A stretch of DNA of 5,477 nucleotides from an uncultured Clostridia bacterium (GTDB taxonomy: Bacteria; Bacillota; Clostridia; Saccharofermentanales; Fastidiosipilaceae). This document shows, in pieces, positions 1 to 5,410 of this stretch; position 1 is the first letter of the stretch, and each line of letters starts with the position of its first letter. The DNA lies in the NCBI GenBank assembly GCA_947253135.1, contig CAMXYS010000101.1, positions 1-5,477 of the forward strand, written 5' to 3'. The notes beneath the pieces are model-generated. The model worked only from the letters and a program-made list of their open reading frames with translations, ran no database searches and was not told where the DNA came from. A program made the position numbers and the translations under genes.

Positions 1-2
1 AG

Positions 3-413
3 CAAAAGATTTCTCCGGAAGTAACTTCAACGGCCTGCAAACCGACGGCTAAACTCCTGCCGGAGCGCCTGCTTTACCGCGAAAATAACAGTGACGACGC
101 CAGAGCCCAAGCTTGTTTTCAGCCGGCAACTATCGCTGACCTGTATTTTGCTATAGGAAAGGATATGGGCGCTGTGGACTTATGCCTCAACACAGCAGAG
201 GTAGCACCTCTTCAGGCCGAGATTATCTATGACGGTCGGGCCCACCACCTGCGCTGCTGCCGGGCCGCTGCAACTGCCGGAGAAAAAAAGCCGGGTCTCC
301 CTCAGGAAACCCGGCTGAACGGTCTTGCTTTGGAGCCTTTTTCCGACCACTCCCTCACCGACGGGGACTTACTCAGCTTCGGCCGCTACCTTTACCGTTT
401 TATCTGCTATTAA
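3..413 (+). CDS. C-terminal part of a protein with a degenerate FHA domain (5' end outside the window)
   Basis: The frame is open from the window edge to a TAA at 411-413, giving 136 residues. I do not take the ATG at 165 as the start, although a purine-rich stretch precedes it, because the domain begins upstream of it. The first ~45 residues are polar and look like a linker. Residues ~48-136 follow the FHA beta-sandwich pattern: IGKDMGAVDLCL (51-62) for the IGR...D..L opening, VAPLQAEI (67-74) for VSRxHAxI, ETRLNG (102-107) for GTxVNG, and LTDGDLLSFG...YRF (118-133) for the closing LxDGDxIxFG...F. Of the usual phosphothreonine-binding positions, Gly52 is kept but Arg is Lys53, Ser is Ala68, His is Gln71 and the loop Asn is Gln101. 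This suggests a structural or protein-binding role instead of phosphopeptide reading. Clostridial proteins with a DUF6382 N-terminus carry a C-terminal FHA like this one, but that part is not visible here. It converges on upp. Confidence 0.72.
   Translation, partial: QKISPEVTSTACKPTAKLLPERLLYRENNSDDARAQACFQPATIADLYFAIGKDMGAVDLCLNTAEVAPLQAEIIYDGRAHHLRCCRAAATAGEKKPGLPQETRLNGLALEPFSDHSLTDGDLLSFGRYLYRFICY
283..316 (-). terminator. Intrinsic terminator for the minus-strand upp transcript, inside the FHA gene
   Basis: Read on the minus strand, AGCCGGGT (316-309) pairs perfectly with ACCCGGCT (296-289). After one mismatch there are three more pairs (TCC 298-300 with GGA 305-307) around a 4-base loop. 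The stem runs straight into a run of seven T on the minus strand (289-283). On the plus strand the hairpin has no T tail, so it is directional. It is about 175 bases past the upp stop and encodes residues ~94-105 of the convergent FHA protein. Confidence 0.8.
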
Positions 414-491
414 GGCCCCGCTTCACCGGCGCCTGTACTCAGTATTAATTGCTTAAAATTACCTGGTGCGATCACCCCTTTTAAACCGCCG

Positions 492-1121
492 TCACTTAGT
501 GCCAAACAAGCGGTCGCCGGCATCACCCAAGCCCGGAATAATATAGGCGTGCTCATCTAGTTTTTGGTCGTAAGCGGCGCAAAAAATAGGGACGTCAGGG
601 TGCTCTTGGCGGAAGGCAGCCACTCCTTCCGGGGCGGCAATCAAACACATAAAGCGGATATGCTTAATCCCCCGCTCCTTCAAAAAGGACACCGCCGCAG
701 CTGCAGAGCCACCGGTCGCCAGCATGGGATCTAAAACGATCACATCGCGCTCGGCACAATCCTCCGGCAGCTTGCAATAATACTCAACCGGCTCCAGCGT
801 CTGGGGGTCCCTATACAAACCGATGTGGCCCACCTTAGCCATGGGGATTAAATTGAGCATACCGTCAACCATGCCCAGTCCGGCCCTTAAAATAGGGACG
901 ATGGCCAATTTTTTTCCGGCTAAAATATTAGTTCTAGCTACCGCAATCGGTGTTTCAATTTCGACCTCCTGCAGCGGCAAATCGCGTGTTACTTCGTAGG
1001 CCATCAACATAGCCGTCTCCGAAACAAGCTCGCGAAACTCTTTCGTACTGGTATGTTTATCTCGCATCAGCGAGATTTTGTGTTGAATCAGCGGGTGGTC
1101 AAAAACAAACAGATTTTCCAT
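492..1121 (-). CDS. upp: Uracil phosphoribosyltransferase
   Basis: This cytoplasmic pyrimidine-salvage enzyme makes UMP and pyrophosphate from uracil and PRPP. The 209-residue product matches the usual family length (~208-209) and resembles the known bacterial enzymes end to end. Features seen: HPLIQHKISLMRD near the N-terminus (9-21), VPILRAGLGMVDG (75-87), the PRPP-binding loop VLDPMLATGGSA (129-140), and the uracil-binding C-terminal segment YIIPGLGDAGDRLFGTK (193-209). The ATG at 1121-1119 is preceded by GGAAGGGG (1135-1128) with a 6-base gap, which supports this start. A promoter sits in the 69-bp gap after proA, so it can be transcribed alone, although no terminator separates it from proA. 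Transcription should end at the hairpin at 283-316. No truncation or missing key residue is seen. Confidence 0.97.
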   Translation of the reverse strand: MENLFVFDHPLIQHKISLMRDKHTSTKEFRELVSETAMLMAYEVTRDLPLQEVEIETPIAVARTNILAGKKLAIVPILRAGLGMVDGMLNLIPMAKVGHIGLYRDPQTLEPVEYYCKLPEDCAERDVIVLDPMLATGGSAAAAVSFLKERGIKHIRFMCLIAAPEGVAAFRQEHPDVPIFCAAYDQKLDEHAYIIPGLGDAGDRLFGTK

Positions 1122-1160
1122 TAAATTCCCCTTCCGAACAAGGCTTGAACTTTTTGTTTA

Positions 1161-1189
1161 ATCTTAACATGGAGACTTTTTACTGACAA
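1161..1189 (-). promoter_or_regulatory. SigA-type promoter of upp with extended -10
   Basis: On the minus strand the -35 TTGTCA (1189-1184) is followed after exactly 17 bases by the -10 TAAGAT (1166-1161). TG sits one base ahead of the -10, giving an extended -10 element (TGTTAAGAT). The predicted start is an A near 1154, leaving a leader of about 33 bases before the upp ATG. The initially transcribed region has an A-run, not the T-run behind UTP-sensitive start selection at E. coli upp, so that control is not indicated. The elements start directly after the proA stop. Confidence 0.7.
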
Positions 1190-1199
1190 TCTAAAAAGT
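1175..1199. repeat. Perfect 8-bp inverted repeat centred on the upp -35 box
   Basis: ACTTTTTA (1175-1182) and TAAAAAGT (1192-1199) are perfect inverted repeats separated by 9 bases (1183-1191). The spacer contains the whole upp -35 hexamer, and the right arm covers the last codons and stop of proA. The position suits an operator, but the arms are AT-rich and a chance match is possible. It lacks the GC stem and U-tail of a proA terminator. Confidence 0.4.
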
Positions 1200-2483
1200 T
1201 GGATCAGCCTGCAAGGGACGGTGAGTAAAGCTTCTTTCACCATCACTGAAAGGGCCCACTGTGTCGCCGTGACCAAACAACTTATACTTGTAGGTCAAGA
1301 GCCCCTCCAGACCGACCGGTCCGCGGGCGTGAATTTTACCGGTAGAAACGCCTACCTCGGCACCAAAACCGTAGCGGAAGCCGTCGCTAAAGCGCGTCGA
1401 GCAGTTATGAAAAACATTGGCTGCATCCACCCTGTCCATAAAGTAAGCTGCTGCTGCTGCATCTTCAGTCAAAATAGCATCTGTATGTCCGGACCCATAT
1501 TTGTTGACGTGGTCCACGGCTCCCTTGACTCCGTCAACTTCACATACAGACACAGCCAGGTCCAAATATTCATGGTGGTAGTCGGTCAAGGGACTGAGCT
1601 GATAGCGGGTTGCCAAGTTAGCGTCACCATACACCTTGACACCAGCCTCTCTGAGGGCAGCCAGCAACCGCTCGACAAAACTTTTAGACAGCTCTCGATC
1701 CAAAAGAATGGTTTCGGTAGCGTTGCAGACCGACACATACTGTGTTTTAGCATCTAGGCAAACCTTTAAAGCCAGTTCCTCGTCGGCAGCCCGGTCCACA
1801 TAAGTGTGACAAACGCCGTCCGCATGACCTAACACCGGTATTTTAGTATTATCCATGATGTAGCGGACAAATTCATTAGAACCACGCGGGATCAGGAGGT
1901 CAACATCGCCGTCACAAGCTAACAAATCCGCAACGTCGGACCGGCTCTCCAACAGACTGATCCAGCCGTCCGGGGCCCCCGCCTCAGCCGCTGCCTTGGC
2001 GATCAGTCCGGCCAGCACTCGGTTGGTCTCCGCCGTCTCGCTGCCCCCTTTTAGCAGTATGCTGTTGGCACTTTTCAAACACAAGACGGCAATTTGAACC
2101 AGGGCATCCGGCCGGGCTTCAAAAATAACACCGATGACACCGAGCGGCACCGTCACCCTGTATAAATCAAGACCGGGTGCCAATTCTGTGGCTAAGGTCG
2201 TCTGCCCGACCGGTTCCGGCAAGTCAATTAACTGGCGGATGCCGTCCAGAACTGTCTCTAATTTACCGGCATCAAATTTGAGGCGGCCTTTGATAGCCGC
2301 CGCAACGCCGGAAGCTTCCGCCGCGGCCAAGTCCAATTGGTTGGCCGCAAAAATTTGTTCAGCTTCAGCTTGCAGGCAGTGGGCGACTGCTGTTAAAATT
2401 TTGTTTTTTGCCTGGCCTGAATAAGTTGACAGTTCGATTGAAGCGCGGTGGGCCTGCTCCGCTAGGGCCGGGATTGACGTCAT
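1191..2483 (-). CDS. proA: Glutamate-5-semialdehyde dehydrogenase (gamma-glutamyl phosphate reductase)
   Basis: This is the second enzyme of proline synthesis: NADPH-dependent reduction of gamma-glutamyl phosphate to glutamate-5-semialdehyde in the cytoplasm. With the start chosen here the product has 430 residues, close to the E. coli length (~417). Aldehyde-dehydrogenase-fold features are VPLGVIGVIFEARPDA (112-127), LKSANSILLKGGSE (136-149), DLLIPRGSNEFVRYI (195-209), the catalytic-cysteine segment SVCNATET (251-258, nucleophile Cys253), and ARGPVGLEGLLTYKYKLFG (386-404). The reading frame is open for 29 codons further upstream, but that extension has no ribosome site and is not family-like. 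The ATG at 2483-2481 has an AGGAGG 7 bases ahead and begins the recognisable protein. The usual partner proB is not next to it, nor elsewhere in this window. The gene is intact. Confidence 0.96.
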   Translation of the reverse strand: MTSIPALAEQAHRASIELSTYSGQAKNKILTAVAHCLQAEAEQIFAANQLDLAAAEASGVAAAIKGRLKFDAGKLETVLDGIRQLIDLPEPVGQTTLATELAPGLDLYRVTVPLGVIGVIFEARPDALVQIAVLCLKSANSILLKGGSETAETNRVLAGLIAKAAAEAGAPDGWISLLESRSDVADLLACDGDVDLLIPRGSNEFVRYIMDNTKIPVLGHADGVCHTYVDRAADEELALKVCLDAKTQYVSVCNATETILLDRELSKSFVERLLAALREAGVKVYGDANLATRYQLSPLTDYHHEYLDLAVSVCEVDGVKGAVDHVNKYGSGHTDAILTEDAAAAAYFMDRVDAANVFHNCSTRFSDGFRYGFGAEVGVSTGKIHARGPVGLEGLLTYKYKLFGHGDTVGPFSDGERSFTHRPLQADPTF

Positions 2484-2490
2484 GCCTACT

Positions 2491-2497
2491 CCTCCTT
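2491..2497 (-). promoter_or_regulatory. Ribosome binding site that fixes the proA start
   Basis: AAGGAGG on the minus strand lies 7 bases ahead of the ATG at 2483-2481. It decides for this start over the upstream in-frame ATG at 2570, which has no such site. Confidence 0.88.
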
Positions 2498-2542
2498 TTT
2501 TTCTTGCAACAGCAAATATTTCTTTCTTCCAAAACTTTCCCT

Positions 2543-2572
2543 TGTGGAAAATGTGGAAAACTCTGTGCATAA
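2543..2572 (-). promoter_or_regulatory. Cluster of three DnaA-box-like 9-mers in one orientation
   Basis: Minus-strand TTATGCACA (2572-2564) fits the relaxed DnaA box TTATNCACA. It is followed by TTTTCCACA (2560-2552) and an immediately adjacent identical TTTTCCACA (2551-2543), each one base from the consensus TTATCCACA. All three face the same way, within 30 bp, starting 60 bp ahead of the proA ATG. They could be a DnaA-binding control site or a chance tandem repeat. No dnaA or dnaN is nearby, so calling this an origin is not justified. Confidence 0.35.
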
Positions 2573-2737
2573 CTCAACGACAATGCTTTGGCGGTTTTTA
2601 GCAGCTGTAAGGCCTGAAATCTGAGTCCCCGTTTTTTTTTGGCACAAATGGTCAAAGACAAAATTGATTGCAGAGTTTTTGAGAAAAGTCCGGAATATCA
2701 GTCTTTGAATAAAATCATGCGAGCTTTTCCATTTTCA

Positions 2738-2762
2738 TTTTGTCCACAAGCTGAGGACAAAA
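2738..2762. repeat. 8-bp inverted repeat just downstream of the methyltransferase stop
   Basis: TTTTGTCC (2738-2745) and GGACAAAA (2755-2762) are perfect inverted repeats. After an A-A mismatch two more pairs (CA 2747-2748 with TG 2752-2753) leave a 3-base loop. It begins 8 bases after the stop of the minus-strand methyltransferase gene, so it could form a 3'-end hairpin in that mRNA. Neither strand has a T-tract after it, so it is not a standard intrinsic terminator. Confidence 0.4.
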
Positions 2763-2770
2763 CAAGACCT

Positions 2771-3991
2771 TTATTGCTTAGGCCGCTGTCCACCGTGCCG
2801 GTAGTATTGATAAAAACAACACTTAATCATACCGTTGTAGAGTTTGCGACGGCGGTCGGCCGTACAGTTGATCTCCTGTTCAAAGGTCTCTGAAGCTGTG
2901 ATCATCGCCAGCCTAAAGCCGCGCAACAAGTGACCACCGGGCAGGAAGTTTTCACCCAAGGCTCGGTGGATAGCCGCCACCTCTTCCGCCGAGCCGATGC
3001 GCTCACCATAGGGAGGATTCCCAATCACGATACAGCGATCAAACTCCGGGTGCATGTTGATCCAGTCGCGACCGGCTATATTCGCCGCATCGCGACGCGA
3101 AAAACTAATAAAGGAGCGTATGCCGGCGCGCTCGGCATTGTTGGCGGCGATCGCCACAGCCTGCTTGTCAATGTCGGAAGCAAAAATAAAGGGGTCGTCC
3201 GGAGCGACAGCATCGATGCCGGACCGACCTTCTTCCCGCGCCTCAGCAAAGGCTTGGGTGTCTAAAACCGGCCAATACTCACCGTCAAACCGGCGGTTGA
3301 TGCCGGCCGGGATGCCGGCAGCCAGCAGGGCAGCCTCAATCGCCAGGGTACCGGAACCGCAAAAGGGATCTAAAAAGGCTTCATCTGAAAAAGGCTCCCA
3401 GCGGACCAGGCGGATCATAGCGGCGGCGATCGTCTCTTTTAAGGGCGCCTCCACATGTTCCAGCCGGTAGCCACGCTTGTGCAGCCCATCGCCCGACGTA
3501 TCAATCATGAGGCAAACCGTATCCGACATAATCGAAAATTGCAGGCGTACAGTCCCTTGAGAAGGATCTTCCGTCACCTGCCCATCTGCCGCCAGCCCCC
3601 TGTGTTTAGCCAAGCGCTCCGCTATCCCTTTTTTGATGGTGCGCTGGATACCGGGGACACCGTACAAGGCTGATTTGCGCGAATAACCTTTGATTATAAA
3701 AGCCCAGTCCTCAGGTATCCAGGCCTCCCATTCAATTGCCCTGATTTCGTCAAATAAGGTGTCGAAATCCTTGGCGACAAAACTGGATACCTCCAGCTGT
3801 ACTCTTTCGGCGCAGCGCAAATTGATATTCAAACGCGCAATCGCTGTGGACACGGCCACTTGGCTGTCTTCAACCGTCAAGTAAACCATGCCGTCTTTTA
3901 CTTCTATCTGTTCTTTTTGATAGCCCAACTCGCCCAATTCTTCTGCGATCAAGGCCTCGATTCCCAAAAGGGAGGGGATTGCAATTCTCAT
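2771..3991 (-). CDS. THUMP-domain class I SAM-dependent RNA methyltransferase (COG0116, YpsC/RlmL-like)
   Basis: Members of this family methylate the N2 of guanine in RNA, typically 23S rRNA (the RlmL half of E. coli RlmKL) or tRNA. The 406-residue product has an N-terminal ferredoxin-like/THUMP region (~1-165), the linker HKRGYR...APLKETIAAAMIRL (171-195), SAM-binding motif I DPFCGSGTLAIEAA (208-221), the acidic motif ASDIDKQAV (271-279) and the catalytic motif IGNPPYGERIG (323-333). It ends with RRKLYNGMIKCCFYQY (381-396). I start at the ATG at 3991-3989 (MRIAIPSLLGIEALIAEEL), where family resemblance begins. Its ribosome site GGATGG is weak, and an in-frame TTG four codons upstream is possible. 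The frame stays open back to the hflX stop, but the 34 extra residues are not family-like. It lies 105 bp behind hflX with no terminator between them, suggesting co-transcription. The precise RNA target cannot be read from sequence. Confidence 0.9.
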   Translation of the reverse strand: MRIAIPSLLGIEALIAEELGELGYQKEQIEVKDGMVYLTVEDSQVAVSTAIARLNINLRCAERVQLEVSSFVAKDFDTLFDEIRAIEWEAWIPEDWAFIIKGYSRKSALYGVPGIQRTIKKGIAERLAKHRGLAADGQVTEDPSQGTVRLQFSIMSDTVCLMIDTSGDGLHKRGYRLEHVEAPLKETIAAAMIRLVRWEPFSDEAFLDPFCGSGTLAIEAALLAAGIPAGINRRFDGEYWPVLDTQAFAEAREEGRSGIDAVAPDDPFIFASDIDKQAVAIAANNAERAGIRSFISFSRRDAANIAGRDWINMHPEFDRCIVIGNPPYGERIGSAEEVAAIHRALGENFLPGGHLLRGFRLAMITASETFEQEINCTADRRRKLYNGMIKCCFYQYYRHGGQRPKQ

Positions 3992-4096
3992 TTTTCCATC
4001 CAATCTGTACCGGTTAAAGCGGACTGTTTCGTCGTGCTTACGGTAGGGTGCCCGGCGACCGCTCCGGCAAGAACCGACGGCTATGGGGCACAATCT

Positions 4097-5239
4097 TCAT
4101 ATTTTCAACAGCTCCGACTGCAAGCTGTCCTTGAGCTCCGGGAGCCCTGCGCCCGTGACAGCAGAAATCTGCGGAACCAGTTTAGCGGGTCCGGCAATGT
4201 TGCCATAAAGGGCCGACAAATCCGCATCCGCTCTTATCTTATCTTTTTTATTGATGACCGTCATCTCCGGCAGGTCACCTGCACCGATTTCCTGCAGCAA
4301 TTTGGTCGTGACCTGCAATTTTGCCGCAGCTTCCGGATCCGCTCCGTCTACAAGTTTTAATACAAAATCAGCCGTTGCCGCCTCTGCCAAGGTCGAACGG
4401 AAGGCTGCCACCAAGTGGTGGGGCAACTTGCTGACAAAACCGATCGTGTCGACCAACAAAACCCGACGGCCCCTGCTTGTTAAAAGTGGCAGGTAGAGTT
4501 CTCTCCCGGCTGCAGACAAGGTGGCAAACAGGCGGTCTTCTGCATATAAGTCCGCCTTACACAAGGCATTGATCAAGGTTGACTTACCCGCATTGGTATA
4601 ACCCGTGACCGCTACGGTCAAGTCGCCGCGACGACGGCGGGCAGCCCTCAATCTTGCTTGATGGGCCTCAACTTTTTGCAACCGCTTTTCCAGCGAGCGA
4701 ATCCGCTCTCTGATGTGCCGGCGGTCTGTCTCTAATCGGGTTTCACCCGGCCCCCTGGTGCCAATGCCGCCGCCCTGGCGGGACAACTCACCGGCTGTAC
4801 TTTTTAACCGCGGCAAGCGGTAGCGGTATTGGGCCAACTCCACTTGCAGCCGCCCTTCACTACCAGTCGCTCGCGCAGCAAAAACAGCCAAAATTAAATT
4901 CGTCCGGTCAATTGTTCTAATGCCGGTCTCGCGTTCAATGTTGCGCAGCTGTGATCCGCTCAATTCATCATCACAAATTAAAAGATCAGCTCCTAGGCTC
5001 TCTGCGGCCATTTTGATCTCTGCTAATTTACCTCGACCCAAATAATAGGCCGCGTCCGGTTTTTGTCGGACCTGATAAGTACTGCCGACAACTTCTGCAG
5101 AGGCCGCTTCAGCCAGAGCCTCTAACTCAGCAAGCGCCCGTTCTACTGTTGTACGTCCTGCTTCTCCGGGGGCAGCAGCAGCAAATAAAAAGGCCTGTTC
5201 CGGCAACCGATTCTCCGCCCTGATATGCTCTCTTGGCAA
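4097..5239 (-). CDS. hflX: Ribosome-associated GTPase HflX
   Basis: HflX binds the 50S subunit, splits stalled 70S ribosomes and has been linked to heat and antibiotic stress in several bacteria. The product has 380 residues. It has an N-terminal HflX domain (~1-200) with YYLGRGKLAEI (65-75), LICDDELSGSQLRN (87-100) and the signature GGGIGTRGPGETRLETDRR (156-174), followed by a coiled-coil-like helix (~175-203). The GTPase domain has G1 GYTNAGKST (213-221), G3 DTIGF (264-268), G4 NKKD (330-333) and G5 SAVTG (359-363). Switch I reads FATLSAAGREL (238-248), where most HflX proteins have FATLDPTxR. The start is TTG (5239-5237), chosen because AAGGAGG lies 9 bases upstream and no ATG occurs before residue 77. 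The protein is somewhat shorter than E. coli HflX (~426), but no core element is missing. It is transcribed away from the plus-strand ORF at 5411 and probably together with the methyltransferase gene. Confidence 0.96.
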   Translation of the reverse strand: MPREHIRAENRLPEQAFLFAAAAPGEAGRTTVERALAELEALAEAASAEVVGSTYQVRQKPDAAYYLGRGKLAEIKMAAESLGADLLICDDELSGSQLRNIERETGIRTIDRTNLILAVFAARATGSEGRLQVELAQYRYRLPRLKSTAGELSRQGGGIGTRGPGETRLETDRRHIRERIRSLEKRLQKVEAHQARLRAARRRRGDLTVAVTGYTNAGKSTLINALCKADLYAEDRLFATLSAAGRELYLPLLTSRGRRVLLVDTIGFVSKLPHHLVAAFRSTLAEAATADFVLKLVDGADPEAAAKLQVTTKLLQEIGAGDLPEMTVINKKDKIRADADLSALYGNIAGPAKLVPQISAVTGAGLPELKDSLQSELLKI

Positions 5240-5248
5240 ACTATGTGA

Positions 5249-5255
5249 CCTCCTT
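5249..5255 (-). promoter_or_regulatory. Ribosome binding site supporting the TTG start of hflX
   Basis: AAGGAGG on the minus strand is 9 bases ahead of the TTG at 5239-5237. No ATG or GTG lies at a suitable distance, so this site decides the start. Confidence 0.85.
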
Positions 5256-5309
5256 GCTCAATTCTGTTTTATTAAATTTGAACAAATGTTATGCAATCTA
5301 AGTATTAAT

Positions 5310-5332
5310 TCCTATTTTCATGTAAAATAGGA
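5310..5332. repeat. Perfect 9-bp inverted repeat in the divergent spacer upstream of hflX
   Basis: TCCTATTTT (5310-5318) and AAAATAGGA (5324-5332) form a perfect dyad around CATGT (5319-5323). It lies between the divergent hflX gene and the plus-strand ORF at 5411, where an operator could control either. It could also form a hairpin in the hflX leader. A related 10-mer, TATTTACATG (5371-5380), differs by one base from TATTTTCATG in the left arm (5313-5322). I cannot assign it to a known regulator. Confidence 0.5.
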
Positions 5333-5337
5333 TAGGT

Positions 5338-5365
5338 TTATTAAATGTTTCTCCCTTTTTGTCTA
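5338..5365 (-). promoter_or_regulatory. Possible hflX promoter
   Basis: On the minus strand TAGACA (5365-5360, five of six to the -35 consensus) is followed after 16 bases by TAATAA (5343-5338, four of six to the -10). The predicted start near 5331 would leave a leader of roughly 90 bases that contains the 5310-5332 dyad. The region is AT-rich, so other placements are possible. Confidence 0.25.
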
Positions 5366-5410
5366 ATTTTTATTTACATGAGGATATTGTGTCAGAAAGA
5401 GAGCGGAAAA

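Larger units (their letters stand above)
2484..2770. other. Gene-free spacer between the methyltransferase gene and proA
   Basis: No convincing protein is encoded in these 287 bases on either strand; only very short frames or shadows of proA are found. The spacer holds the proA ribosome site, a cluster of three DnaA-box-like 9-mers (2543-2572), a run of nine T on the plus strand (2632-2640) without a preceding GC hairpin, and an 8-bp inverted repeat just past the methyltransferase stop (2738-2762). I found no T-box, no recognisable riboswitch core and no confident promoter, although proA probably needs one here. Confidence 0.6.

Noticed and set aside
165..413. Separate small gene starting at the ATG at 165, which has a purine-rich stretch ahead
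   Set aside because: The frame is open upstream to the window edge and the FHA pattern begins before this ATG, so it is an internal methionine.
465..482. GGTG-CGAT-CACC followed by CCTTTT as a terminator for the FHA gene
   Set aside because: A 4-bp stem with only four T is too weak to call; it is the best candidate seen for plus-strand termination but not supportable.
1145..1160. UTP-sensitive start-site control of upp as known from E. coli
   Set aside because: The predicted initially transcribed bases are A-rich with no U-run, so the required feature is absent.
2484..2570. In-frame 29-codon extension of proA to an ATG at 2570
   Set aside because: It has no ribosome site and no family resemblance, and it runs through the DnaA-box-like cluster. 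The ATG at 2483 has AGGAGG at the right spacing.
2615..2640. Run of nine T on the plus strand as a possible terminator tail
   Set aside because: No GC-rich hairpin precedes it, and no plus-strand gene is upstream that would need it.
2365..2661. 98-codon minus-strand frame overlapping the start of proA
   Set aside because: It starts with TTG, has no ribosome site, overlaps proA in another frame and has low-complexity basic composition without any recognisable domain.
2543..2770. Chromosomal or plasmid replication origin upstream of proA
   Set aside because: Only three to four imperfect boxes are present, with no dnaA, dnaN or replication initiator gene nearby; the surrounding genes are ordinary housekeeping genes.
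3992..4096. Open frame joining the hflX stop (TGA) to the methyltransferase gene, which could suggest a readthrough fusion
   Set aside because: The 34 residues encoded are not like either family, the upstream start would be a TTG without a ribosome site, and an open stretch this short is easily expected by chance.
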